NCBI RefSeq assembly: GCF_040610475.1
Contig: NZ_JBEXMJ010000009.1
Coordinates: 62,001 to 126,000, forward strand
Direction of reading: 5' to 3'
Length of the DNA stretch: 64,000 nucleotides
Source of the DNA: Actinopolymorpha sp. NPDC004070
GTDB lineage: Bacteria > Actinomycetota > Actinomycetes > Propionibacteriales > Actinopolymorphaceae
The translations under genes and the position numbers were made by a program. The notes below the pieces were generated by a model. That model was not told where the DNA came from, did no database searches, and saw only the letters and a list, made by a program, of their open reading frames with translations. Positions within the stretch are counted from its first letter, which is position 1, and each line of letters starts with the position of its first letter. Below, in pieces: positions 16,587 through 24,308 of the stretch.

Positions 16587-16622
16587 CTGTACGTTTGTAC
16601 AGGCGACTATACACACGTACAG
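16587..16622. promoter_or_regulatory. Palindromic operator, probably for the adjacent TetR regulator
   Basis: A 36-bp dyad with outer arms CTGTACGT (16587-16594) and ACGTACAG (16615-16622) and inner arms TGTA/TACA at symmetric positions. It lies 23 bases upstream of the TetR start, between it and the divergent GNAT gene. The size and symmetry fit a TetR dimer-pair site. Confidence 0.65.
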
Positions 16623-16701
16623 CCGGTAGAGAAGTGGTAGTGCTCATGGAGCCGGCGATATTGCGATGCGGGGTTCTCGATCGACGTGATAGATCACGAC
16701 G

Positions 16702-17211
16702 ATGACCTACGTGATTCGTTCGGTCGAGTCCGAGCAGGAACTTGTCAGGTCCTTCGACGTCCTGGGGGCGCAGTTCCCGCGGCCGCTCACCCACCAGGAC
16801 CGTCGGTTCACCGACCTGGCCCGGCGGTTCCCGCAGGATCGTTCCATGATGCTGATCGCCGAGGACGAGGAGCAGGTCGTCGGTGGTGCACTCGCCTTCA
16901 GGGCAGGCGAAGGCGGCCCCAGCTGCGACGTGACCCTGCGGATCATCGCGCTCCTTCCCGAACACCGGGGAAAGGGGCTCGGGCGCCAACTTGTCGAATG
17001 CATCGAGCAGGAGGCGGCCAGGCTCGGCGTACGCGGAATCGGCCTGGGCGCCGACGAGGCCGTCGGCTTCTACCAGCACCTCGGCTATCGCGGTAAGGGC
17101 GGGATGTACAAGGCGCTGCCGCTGTCGTCGACTCACAGTGACGCTCACACCCGCCGTCGCGCACTGGAAGAACTCCGAGAACGCCGAGAGGCGCGACTGC
17201 AACAGCAGTGA
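16702..17211 (+). CDS. GNAT family N-acetyltransferase
   Basis: A 169-residue acetyltransferase. Acetyl-CoA binding motif A is LLPEHRGKGLGRQLVE (residues about 76-91); the later FYQHLGY is the usual motif-B tyrosine region. The last 25 residues are highly charged (RRRALEELRERREARLQQQ), an extension beyond the domain. It could modify a small amine, a peptide or a drug. A 14-bp perfect dyad, CGTGATAGATCACG at 16685-16698, ends 3 bases before the ATG and may be an operator or a hairpin over the start. Confidence 0.82.
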   Translation: MTYVIRSVESEQELVRSFDVLGAQFPRPLTHQDRRFTDLARRFPQDRSMMLIAEDEEQVVGGALAFRAGEGGPSCDVTLRIIALLPEHRGKGLGRQLVECIEQEAARLGVRGIGLGADEAVGFYQHLGYRGKGGMYKALPLSSTHSDAHTRRRALEELRERREARLQQQ

Positions 17212-17286
17212 ACAGCCTGCGCGACAAGAACGTGGGACGCGGCCGGCGCCTCCTGCTCACCGCGCGTGGTGCGTCTACCGTCTACC

Positions 17287-17448
17287 TCACCGGATGACAG
17301 CCTTCTCGAGTTCGGACTTGCTCATGTGGGACCGGCCCGGAACGCCCTGCCGCTCCGCGTCTGCCTGCAGCTGTGCCTTCGTACGACCGCCCGGTCCGCC
17401 GCCGGGCCGGTGACCTCCGCGGCAGCCGGAGGAGATGTCCTTGGCCAA
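17287..17448 (-). pseudogene. Remnant of a small Rho-N/SAP-like protein
   Basis: On the minus strand the frame ending with the TGA at 17287-17289 encodes TKAQLQADAERQGVPGRSHM then SKSELEKAVIR. This resembles the helix-extended-loop-helix module (Rho termination factor N-terminal type) found at the end of short actinobacterial proteins. Upstream the frame is open but lacks a good start; a TTG at 17446-17448 without a clear ribosome site is the only nearby choice. It may be a truncated gene or a real one with an odd start. Confidence 0.4.
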
Positions 17449-17610
17449 CGTCGAGCTCTTCTGTCCGGATCTCCCGAAATCACGAGGGTTCCTTTCAACG
17501 GCGCTTCGTCGGCGATGTCCGAACCAGTGCGAATGGCACGAGTGTGACCAGCCTCACCGGCCTCCCGTGCTGGTCGCACAGGCGAGCCGGATCCGGTTAG
17601 GCTCACGGAG

Positions 17611-18789
17611 ATGGACTTCGAGACCGTCGGTGTCGAGGAGGAGTTCCTGCTGGTCGACCCGGCGTCGCGGCTTCCGGTGCCGCTGTCGGTCGAGGTGCTC
17701 GACACCGCGCTGGCGGGTGGGGTGCCGACAGGCGCCAGCTTCCAGCCCGAACTCGTGCGGACGCAGGTGGAGACCGCCACCGGCGTGTGCGGCGACATGT
17801 CAACGGTGGCAGAGCATCTGCGCGCGCTGCGCGGCACTCTCGGCGCGGCGGCCCGGACCCACGACGCCCGCCTGGTCTCGGTCGGCAACCCGGTGCTGTC
17901 CGGCGGTCCGCCACCTCTCACCCCCGGTGAGCGCTTCGACCGGATTCACCGGCAGTACGCCGAGATCGTCGACTCCTACCAAGCGTGCGGGTGCCATGTC
18001 CACGTCGGGTTGCCCGATCGGGAGACCGCCGTCGCCGTACTCAACCACCTGCGGCCCTGGCTGCCGACCCTGCTGGCACTGTCTGCCAACTCCGCGTTGA
18101 CAGACGGCCGCGACACCGGGTACGCCAGCTGGCGAATGGTCACGCAGGCACGTTTTCCGGGCGCCGGCATCCCGCCGTACTTCCCTTCGGTGACGGCGTA
18201 CGACCGTGAGGTGGCGCGGCTGGTCGACTGCGGGGTGCTCGTCGACGCCGACATGACGTTCTGGCTCGCCCGGCCCTCCCCCCGCTACGCGACGCTGGAG
18301 GTGCGCGCCGCCGACACCGCCGGCACCGTCGACGACGCGCTGCTCCAGGCCGCACTGACCCGGGCACTCGTGCGCACCGCACGGGCGGACCTCGCGGCGG
18401 GCAGGGACGCGCCGGAGGTTCACGAGCAGGTGGCGGCCGCCGCGATGTGGAGCGCAGCGCGCCACGGCCTGGACGGCCCGGCCGTGGATCCCCTGCTGGG
18501 CAAGCAGGTCCCGGCGAAGGACCTGCTGCACCAGATGCTGGTCCGGGTACGCCCCGCCCTGGAGGAGACGGGCGATCTTCCTCTCGTGCGCCGGCAGGTG
18601 CACCGCGTCCTGACGGCGGGCACCAGCGCGGCCCGGCAGCGGGCGACATACGCCCAGGCCCGGGAGTGGCGGGCCGTCGTGGACATGCTGGTGGCCCAGA
18701 CCGCACAAACAACGCAGACAATCCATACGGCGCGGACCGCCGAGACCGGTGCTCTCCCGGCTCCGTTTGTGGCCGACGCGCTCGGGTAG
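17611..18789 (+). CDS. GCS2/YbdK-type carboxylate-amine ligase
   Basis: A 392-residue ATP-dependent ligase of the glutamate-cysteine ligase 2 family. The N-terminal TVGVEEEFLLVDP is the family signature (metal-binding glutamates); QVETATGVCGD and CGCHVHVGLPD are further conserved blocks, and ATLEVRAADT lies near residue 230. Members join glutamate or another acid to an amine such as cysteine; the true substrate of this copy is not evident. The last 40 residues are a low-complexity T/A-rich tail. The next gene starts 9 bases downstream, so the two form an operon. Confidence 0.85.
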   Translation: MDFETVGVEEEFLLVDPASRLPVPLSVEVLDTALAGGVPTGASFQPELVRTQVETATGVCGDMSTVAEHLRALRGTLGAAARTHDARLVSVGNPVLSGGPPPLTPGERFDRIHRQYAEIVDSYQACGCHVHVGLPDRETAVAVLNHLRPWLPTLLALSANSALTDGRDTGYASWRMVTQARFPGAGIPPYFPSVTAYDREVARLVDCGVLVDADMTFWLARPSPRYATLEVRAADTAGTVDDALLQAALTRALVRTARADLAAGRDAPEVHEQVAAAAMWSAARHGLDGPAVDPLLGKQVPAKDLLHQMLVRVRPALEETGDLPLVRRQVHRVLTAGTSAARQRATYAQAREWRAVVDMLVAQTAQTTQTIHTARTAETGALPAPFVADALG

Positions 18790-18798
18790 GCGAAATCC

Positions 18799-19863
18799 GT
18801 GAATGCCTCCGCACCCGCTACGTCGCTCCCTCGGCCGCGTGGACCCCTGTCCGCGGCCGTGGTCGAGACCCTGGCCACCGGCTCGCCGTCCGGCCTGGGT
18901 GCGCCGACCAGCCCGACCAGCCCGGCCGGCGCGGTAGATCGGACGGGCACCGACCCGGCAGGCAGCTTGGCCGCGGCGGACGTCGCCGGCACCGACCCCT
19001 ACGGCGACGATCTCCAGCTCGCGCTCTACACCTGCTACGAGCTGCACTACCGGTCGTTCGCCGGTGTGGACGGGGCGTGGGAATGGGATCCGGCCCTGCT
19101 GGGTCTTCGCAACCAGCTCGAGTCGGTCTTTCTCGCCGCGCTCCGCCGCGACGCCGTACGCCACACCGACGTCGACGAGGCGCTCGAGCCTTTGCTGGTC
19201 GAGCCGGTGGACGCCGACGGCATCTCGCACTTCCTCCGTAAGCAGGGCGAGCTGTCCCACCTGCGCGACCACATCGCGATGCGTTCGGCCTACCACCTGA
19301 AGGAGGCCGACCCGCACGCGTGGGTGATCCCGCGGCTTTCGGGCGTGGCCAAGGCGGCGCTGGTGGCGGTGGAGTTCGACGAGTTCGGCGGCGGGCACGC
19401 CGACCGCGCGCACTCGCAACTGTTCGCCGACCTCATGGACGGCCTCGGACTCGACTCCCGGTACGGCCACTATCTCGACCGGACACCCGCCGCGATGCTG
19501 GCGGTGGTCAACCTGATGTCGATGCTGGGCCTGCACAGGTCCCTGCGCGGTGCGCTGGTCGGCCACTTCGCCGCGGCGGAGATCACCACGCCGCCCAGTG
19601 CCCGGCGGATCGCCCAGGCGATGGACCGGCTCGGCACGCCCGCCGCCTGCCGCCTCTTCTACGACGAGCACATCGAGGCCGACGCCGTTCACGAGCAGGT
19701 CATGCGTAACGACGTCGTCGCCGACCTGATCTCGCGCGAGCCGGAGATGACCGAGGACGTGATCTTCGGCATCGACGCCACCGACTTCCTGGAGGAGGCC
19801 GTGGCGACGGAGGTTCTGCAGGCCTGGCGGGCCGGCCGGTCGGCGCTGCGAGAGGTGGCCTGA
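18799..19863 (+). CDS. Heme-oxygenase-like iron-containing redox enzyme
   Basis: A 354-residue, mostly helical protein. The first 70 residues are disordered and rich in A, P, S and T. The core contains YELHYRSFAGVDGAWEW, FDEFGGGHADRAHSQLF (glutamate and histidine ligands) and YDEHIEADAVHEQV, the spaced E/H residues expected of a heme-oxygenase-like diiron fold. The family is often found beside CDGSH proteins, as here. It is co-transcribed with the GCS2 ligase; a joint role in making or modifying a small metabolite is possible but unproven. Confidence 0.82.
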   Translation: MNASAPATSLPRPRGPLSAAVVETLATGSPSGLGAPTSPTSPAGAVDRTGTDPAGSLAAADVAGTDPYGDDLQLALYTCYELHYRSFAGVDGAWEWDPALLGLRNQLESVFLAALRRDAVRHTDVDEALEPLLVEPVDADGISHFLRKQGELSHLRDHIAMRSAYHLKEADPHAWVIPRLSGVAKAALVAVEFDEFGGGHADRAHSQLFADLMDGLGLDSRYGHYLDRTPAAMLAVVNLMSMLGLHRSLRGALVGHFAAAEITTPPSARRIAQAMDRLGTPAACRLFYDEHIEADAVHEQVMRNDVVADLISREPEMTEDVIFGIDATDFLEEAVATEVLQAWRAGRSALREVA

Positions 19864-19953
19864 GTTCGTGACCGCACGTCGGAAGGTCGTCCGCCGTACG
19901 TCTGTCCGCAGAGGCGGCCTACGCAGCGGAAACATCCGGCGCTCGGTCCTGCG

Positions 19954-20235
19954 TCAGTCGTCGTCCGGCTCGTCCTTCGTCCGGACCCGCTTGCGGTGGC
20001 TGGTGTCGCACAAGGGGTAGGTGTGACTGCGCCGGCAGGTGCACACCGCCACGATGAACCGATCCGACCTCACGGTCTGGCCTTCGTGGACGAGCTCGAC
20101 GGGCCCTTCGACCAGGATCGGTCCGCCCGGCACGATCCGGACCACCCGCCCGGACCGGCCTTTCCGGCACTGCTCGGGGGGTGGCTCGCAGCTTCGTTCA
20201 GCGTCTCGTTCGGGGTGTCGCTCAGCGGGTGCCAC
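19954..20235 (-). CDS. CDGSH iron-sulfur domain protein
   Basis: A 93-residue protein with the 2Fe-2S ligand pattern CTCRRSHTYPLCDTSH (C-x-C-...-P-x-C-D-x-x-H) near residues 65-80: three cysteines and one histidine, as in the CDGSH family. It probably transfers electrons. It overlaps the end of the upstream methyltransferase gene by 14 bases, so it is the second gene of that unit, and it is convergent with the heme-oxygenase-like gene, a likely redox partner. The first 30 residues are poorly conserved in type, so a later start is possible. Confidence 0.83.
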   Translation of the reverse strand: MAPAERHPERDAERSCEPPPEQCRKGRSGRVVRIVPGGPILVEGPVELVHEGQTVRSDRFIVAVCTCRRSHTYPLCDTSHRKRVRTKDEPDDD

Positions 20236-20914
20236 GGATCACGACCAGTTCTTCCTCGCGTTCGCCGGGCAGGATGTAGCCCTGCTCCTCCAGCCAGGAT
20301 GCCCGCTCCGTCATCACCGGGCCGAACGGGATCCGCGAACGTGCGCTGACCTCGGCCTTGATCCCGGCTGCCGCGAGGCGTTCGCACGTGCGGTCGTTGC
20401 CGCACATCGAGGACTGCACCAGCAGCAGCGTGCCGCCGGGTTCGAGTACCTCCGGTACGGTCGCGCACAGCTCGTCCAGATGGGAACGTCCGTCCAGACC
20501 CGCGTCCCAGGCGCCGGAACGCTGCTCGATCGTCGGTGACGCGGCGTACGGGACGTAGGGCGGGTTCGCCAGGACGAGATCGAACCGCTCGCCTCGTACC
20601 GGCTCGACCAGGCGGCCGCGAAGTACGCGGACCGGAAGCCTTCGACTCCAGGAATTGGCGCGGGCGGACCACACCGCCCGCGGATTGACGTCGACGGCCG
20701 TGACGTGGCGTGCTCCCAGCCTGGCGGCCAGGACCGCGAGCGCGCCGGTTCCGGTGCAGAGGTCCAGGACGCGTGAGATGGGGGAAAGTGGTTCCCTGCG
20801 CAGGGCCTGGGCCAGCAGCCAGGTGTCGTCCTGCGGCCTGTAGACGCCCGGAAGCCGCACGAATCGGATATCGGCCTCCGAACGTGGATTCGTGATCTGG
20901 GGGCCTTGGCGCAC
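20222..20914 (-). CDS. HemK/PrmC-like class I methyltransferase
   Basis: A 230-residue SAM-dependent methyltransferase. VLDLCTGTGALAVLAA (residues about 50-65) is motif I; TAVDVNPRAV is motif II; LVLANPPYVPY is the NPPY motif of N6-glutamine or adenine-type methyltransferases. PrmC-type enzymes modify release factors, but this short form lacks their N-terminal helical domain, so another protein or small-molecule target is equally possible. First gene of a unit with the CDGSH protein. Confidence 0.85.
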   Translation of the reverse strand: MRQGPQITNPRSEADIRFVRLPGVYRPQDDTWLLAQALRREPLSPISRVLDLCTGTGALAVLAARLGARHVTAVDVNPRAVWSARANSWSRRLPVRVLRGRLVEPVRGERFDLVLANPPYVPYAASPTIEQRSGAWDAGLDGRSHLDELCATVPEVLEPGGTLLLVQSSMCGNDRTCERLAAAGIKAEVSARSRIPFGPVMTERASWLEEQGYILPGEREEELVVIRGTR

Positions 20915-21199
20915 CTCAGATCTACCACGCGGGTTGATTCGTGCGACGGGCTTTCCCCATGGCCGCTCCGTTGTGCGATCGAGGATGACCGGTACCGTCC
21001 TTTGTCTCGGCGGAAGCGACCGTCGCTGGGCTACCGGTCAAACCTGCACCTTTTCGGCCCGCCTCGATGTCGCTGTGCTGAGAGTCAGTTACCCTCGCAC
21101 CCTCGCTGTATTAGCGATGCACGGGACCTCTTTCGTTTGCTCTGTCACCAATTGCGACCGTTCGGTTTCTCCCAGCCGTAACTCTCGCCGCGCAACGTG
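20915..21199. other. Intergenic region without recognised gene
   Basis: About 285 bases upstream of the methyltransferase and downstream of the secreted protein's terminator. Base composition drops in GC near 21080-21180. It probably holds the methyltransferase promoter. I see no RNA gene or coding frame that I would support. Confidence 0.5.
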
Positions 21200-21237
21200 G
21201 AGTCGGCGGCCTTCGCTGTTGCGAAGACCGCCGACTC
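21200..21237 (-). terminator. Long hairpin terminator after secreted repeat protein
   Basis: Arms GAGTCGGCGGCCTTCGC (21200-21216) and GCGAAGACCGCCGACTC (21221-21237) pair over 17 bp with a single mismatch around a TGTT loop. It lies 24 bases past the stop of the minus-strand gene at 21261. Confidence 0.8.
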
Positions 21238-21260
21238 GACCGGCAGGGCTGGGACTGACG

Positions 21261-21965
21261 TCAGGCAGCCGTCACAGCGCTCGTACGCCGCCGCAGTAGG
21301 ACGGTGCCGAGAGCGGCAGCCGCCGCCAGCGCACCGCTACCACCAACGGCGAGGCTGCTGTTGGTGCCGGAGGCGCCGCCGTCACCGCCGGCCACCGGAC
21401 CCCGCGGGGTCACCGCGTCGCCGCCGGCCACCGGACCCCGCGGGGTCACCGCGCCGGAGGTCTCGTCGGCGCACTGGGCAACGCGCACCGATGGGGCTCT
21501 GTCAGCGCACAGAGAGATGGACCCCGCCGCCGAAGCAGAGGCGGAGTGGTCCTGCGCCGCGGACTGGGAGACGGCCACATCGCCACAGGTGATGATGGTC
21601 GTGTTCTGGACGAGGACGTTCTTGCCGTCCTTCTTGTACTGCTTCTCGCTCTTGTAGTGCTCTTCGCCCTTGTAGTGGCCGTCGTACTCGTCGGAGCCCT
21701 TGGCGTCCTGGCGGTCGCTACGCGGCTCCGCCCAGCCGTCGTCCCCGCTGTCACGACCCAGTGTCATGGGCCGCTCGCCGTTGACGCAGATCACCTTGAG
21801 GTACTTGGACCCGCCGTGGTCGGGACCGTACCTGCCTTCCCCGTGGTCCGGCGACGCTACCGACGCCGAAGCGAGGCCCGGTGTGGCGAGCAGAAGCGCC
21901 CCACTGGCCGCCGCGACACCGGTGGCCGCTCGGACGAGGAATTTGCTCGACACGGCAACTCCCAT
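21261..21965 (-). CDS. Secreted protein with C-terminal membrane anchor
   Basis: A 234-residue exported protein of unknown function. Residues 1-34 are a signal peptide (basic start, long A/L core, ASA cleavage region). The middle is very polar, with a lysine/tyrosine-rich segment (GEEHYKSEKQYKKDGK) and four spaced cysteines (VICVNG, IITCGD, SLCADR, AQCADE) that could form two disulfides. A repeated AVTPRGPVAGGD unit precedes a hydrophobic helix and RRR, resembling a wall or membrane retention tail but with no LPXTG motif. Divergent from the collagen-like gene; both products are probably at the cell surface. Confidence 0.72.
   Translation of the reverse strand: MGVAVSSKFLVRAATGVAAASGALLLATPGLASASVASPDHGEGRYGPDHGGSKYLKVICVNGERPMTLGRDSGDDGWAEPRSDRQDAKGSDEYDGHYKGEEHYKSEKQYKKDGKNVLVQNTTIITCGDVAVSQSAAQDHSASASAAGSISLCADRAPSVRVAQCADETSGAVTPRGPVAGGDAVTPRGPVAGGDGGASGTNSSLAVGGSGALAAAAALGTVLLRRRTSAVTAA
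21385..21453. repeat. Two copies of a 36-bp-spaced repeat inside the secreted protein gene
   Basis: The 33-base block starting CCGCCGGCCACCGGACCCCG occurs at 21385-21417 and again at 21421-21453, encoding the repeated VTPRGPVAGGD. The copies look identical, so the duplication is recent or under conversion. Confidence 0.8.
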
Positions 21966-22320
21966 CGAGTGCTGGAATATCTGGAATACCTACGCACCAG
22001 TTCTCCGTAGGCGCCTCTCGGCAAACGATTGGCTTTCGCGTATGTCTGGATCCGAGAATTGTCGCGGAATTCAAGTGATTTATTCGTCCGGCCTGTATTC
22101 ACTGCACACAGTCGGCCTTGCATTGCACCATTCTTCGGGCACCGAATTCCGTCGTGCGCGGGCGGTGCCGTCGGTCATCGGTCGGCAGTTCCGGACACGC
22201 CAGGACTGAAAACTGCCGACTCGGGCAAAAGACTTGTCGAGTGTGCCGGCCCCGGTGGCCGTGGCCAGGAATTTCAGCTGCCAGAAGACGTGCGGCTGCC
22301 AGAAAGCAGGAGTCAGTCAG
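21966..22320. other. Divergent intergenic region, lower GC
   Basis: About 355 bases between two divergent surface-protein genes. The GC content is clearly lower than in the genes, especially 21975-22140. It must hold both promoters. The plus-strand gene has AGGAG at 22308-22312. I find no clear dyad or RNA gene. Confidence 0.5.
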
Positions 22321-22989
22321 ATGTTCGCCATGCTCATGCGCCGACGGTGGCTCGGCCGGGTCGCCGTGGTCACCTCAGCTGTCCTTCTCGCCGGTCTCGG
22401 GGCGGCCGCCTACGCCGCGATCCCCGACGCGGACGGCACCGTCCACGGCTGCTACCGGACCAGCCAGGGCACCCTCCGGGTCATCGACCCGTCCGCCGGT
22501 GACTCGTGCCGGCCGAGCGAGACCGCCCTCGACTGGAGCCAGACCGGTCCGCAGGGGCCGCAGGGGCCCCAGGGTCCCCAGGGTCCGCAGGGACCTCAGG
22601 GCCCGGCCGGACCCGAAGGCTCGGGCCACGCCTTCACGGCGACCTCGGGCGGCTCCGTTCCCATCGACGGGCCGACGGTGGTGGTCACGCTGAACGACCT
22701 GCCCGCGGGGACGTACCTCGTGTGGTCGCCGATCGAGGTGGTGGGCGACACCGACAGCGGCACGAACAACACCTGTCTGTTCGTGGTCAACGGCAGCACG
22801 CTGGTGGTGGGGGAGGGCGACACGTTCATGTACGACGCCAAGGACCCCGGCTTCGGACGAGCAGACAACTTCGCCATCATCACCGTGCCCACCGACGGCA
22901 GCTCCATCGCCACCCGGTGTGACGCGAACACCGACGGGGCGCGGGAGTTCGGGCGTACGACGGCCCTCAAGGTCGGCGCCGTGAACTGA
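22321..22989 (+). CDS. Secreted collagen-like repeat protein
   Basis: A 222-residue protein. A signal peptide or anchor (RRRWLGRVAVV then a hydrophobic stretch to about residue 33) is followed by a short domain with two cysteines (HGCYRTSQGTLRV, DSCRPSE), a collagen-like tract of six GPQ triplets plus GPAGPEG (residues about 76-100), and a C-terminal beta domain of about 120 residues. The architecture is common in actinobacterial surface proteins of unknown role. ATG follows AGGAG by 8 bases. Its end overlaps the convergent sulfatase gene by 23 bases. Confidence 0.8.
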   Translation: MFAMLMRRRWLGRVAVVTSAVLLAGLGAAAYAAIPDADGTVHGCYRTSQGTLRVIDPSAGDSCRPSETALDWSQTGPQGPQGPQGPQGPQGPQGPAGPEGSGHAFTATSGGSVPIDGPTVVVTLNDLPAGTYLVWSPIEVVGDTDSGTNNTCLFVVNGSTLVVGEGDTFMYDAKDPGFGRADNFAIITVPTDGSSIATRCDANTDGAREFGRTTALKVGAVN

Positions 22990-24301
22990 CGCCCGTCTCC
23001 TCACGCCACCGTGCGCAGGTGCCGGCCCAGTCCAGGAGCCGCTGCCTCATCACCGTCACGTGCCCGGGCTGGACGCCGGCCAGGTCGTGCTGCTCGCCCG
23101 GGTCGGCCGCGAGGTCGAACAGGCCCTCGCCGGCGACCACCGGGGCGGACATGCTCTCGCGGGCGTCGAGCACGAGTTTCCAGCGACCGTGCCGGGTCGC
23201 CAGTTGGCCCTCGTACTCCCAGAAGAGCCATCGATCCGCCTCGGCGTCGCGACCGCCGGGGCGCAGCCTGGTGAGCACCGACCGGCCGTCGAGGTCGGTA
23301 CGTGTGGGAGCGTGCCCGTCGACCGCCTCCAGCACGGTGGGCAGGACGTCCATCATCGCGCCGGGGCCCACCAGCTCCGTGCCCGCCGGCAGCCGAGCCG
23401 GCCAGGAGACGATGCCGGGTACGCGGATGCCGCCCTCGAACAACGACCCCTTGTGGCCGCGCAGCCCTCCGGCGGAACCACCGGTGTAGGAGACCTCCTC
23501 GCCGTTGAGCCAGTTGCGTTCCTCGACCGAGGGCCCGTTGTCGGAGGAGAAGAACACCAGGGTGTTCTCGCGCAGGCCGAGGCGTTCCAGCGTGTGCAGG
23601 ATGTGCGCGATCCCGTCGTCCATCGCCTTGATCATGGCCGCCATCAACTGCCGGTCCAGGGGCAGGTGCGCGAACGCGTTGATGTACTCCGCGGGCGCGT
23701 GCAGCGGATAGTGCGGGGCGTTGAACGGGACGTAGCAGAAGAACGGGCGATCCGCGTGCTGCTCGATGTGGTCGGCGGCCCGGTCGGCGATGACGGCGGT
23801 GAGGTACTCGCCGTTCTGCCAGACCTCCTGCTCGTCCTCCCACAGGTCGTGCAGGGGAGCGTGGTTGCCCCAGTAGTAGATGTGGGAGTAGTAGTCGACG
23901 CATCCTGCGCGGAAGCCGAAGTGCCGGTCGAAGCCACGGTGCAGCGGCCCGTAGCTCGCCTGCGCGCCCAGGTGCCACTTGCCGAAGATGCCGGTGGCGT
24001 AGCCGCGGTCGCGGAGCTCGTCGCCGAGGGTCGGCTGTGGCGGCAGGCCGGGCGTACGCCGGGATCCACCGAGGATGGCCTCGACTCCCGCGTGGGCGGG
24101 GTAGCGACCGGTCAGCAGGCTGGCCCTCGACGGTGAGCACACCGGCGAGTTGGAGTACCACTCGGGCAGCCGTACCCCGCTCGCCGCCAGCCCGTCCAGA
24201 GCGGGTGTGTCCAGGTCGTCCGCGCCGAAGCAGCCCAGGTCACCCCACCCGAGGTCGTCGGCGTACAGGATCACGATGTTGGGCGGCGCCTGGGACGTCA
24301 T
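22967..24301 (-). CDS. Sulfatase (arylsulfatase family)
   Basis: A 444-residue type I sulfatase. The active-site cysteine, to be converted to formylglycine, is C55 in CSPSRASLLTGR; metal ligands include the ADD at residues 14-16 and SSDNGPS near residue 250; GKWHLG near residue 105 is the usual lysine/histidine pair. No signal peptide, so it should act in the cytoplasm on an imported sulfate ester. It follows the MFS gene by 7 bases, so transporter and sulfatase form an operon. No formylglycine-generating enzyme is in the window. Confidence 0.9.
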   Translation of the reverse strand: MTSQAPPNIVILYADDLGWGDLGCFGADDLDTPALDGLAASGVRLPEWYSNSPVCSPSRASLLTGRYPAHAGVEAILGGSRRTPGLPPQPTLGDELRDRGYATGIFGKWHLGAQASYGPLHRGFDRHFGFRAGCVDYYSHIYYWGNHAPLHDLWEDEQEVWQNGEYLTAVIADRAADHIEQHADRPFFCYVPFNAPHYPLHAPAEYINAFAHLPLDRQLMAAMIKAMDDGIAHILHTLERLGLRENTLVFFSSDNGPSVEERNWLNGEEVSYTGGSAGGLRGHKGSLFEGGIRVPGIVSWPARLPAGTELVGPGAMMDVLPTVLEAVDGHAPTRTDLDGRSVLTRLRPGGRDAEADRWLFWEYEGQLATRHGRWKLVLDARESMSAPVVAGEGLFDLAADPGEQHDLAGVQPGHVTVMRQRLLDWAGTCARWREETGVSSRRRP

Positions 24302-24308
24302 CGCGTCC

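Noticed and set aside
17800..19935. About 700-codon antisense frame under the GCS2 and heme-oxygenase-like genes
   Set aside because: It is a reverse shadow of two genes with clear family signatures.
21261..21965. LPXTG sortase substrate
   Set aside because: The C-terminus has a hydrophobic helix and RRR, but no LPXTG or close variant precedes it.
22547..22615. GPQ-coding repeats as a possible non-coding repeat element
   Set aside because: They are in frame in a protein with signal peptide and match collagen-like triplets.
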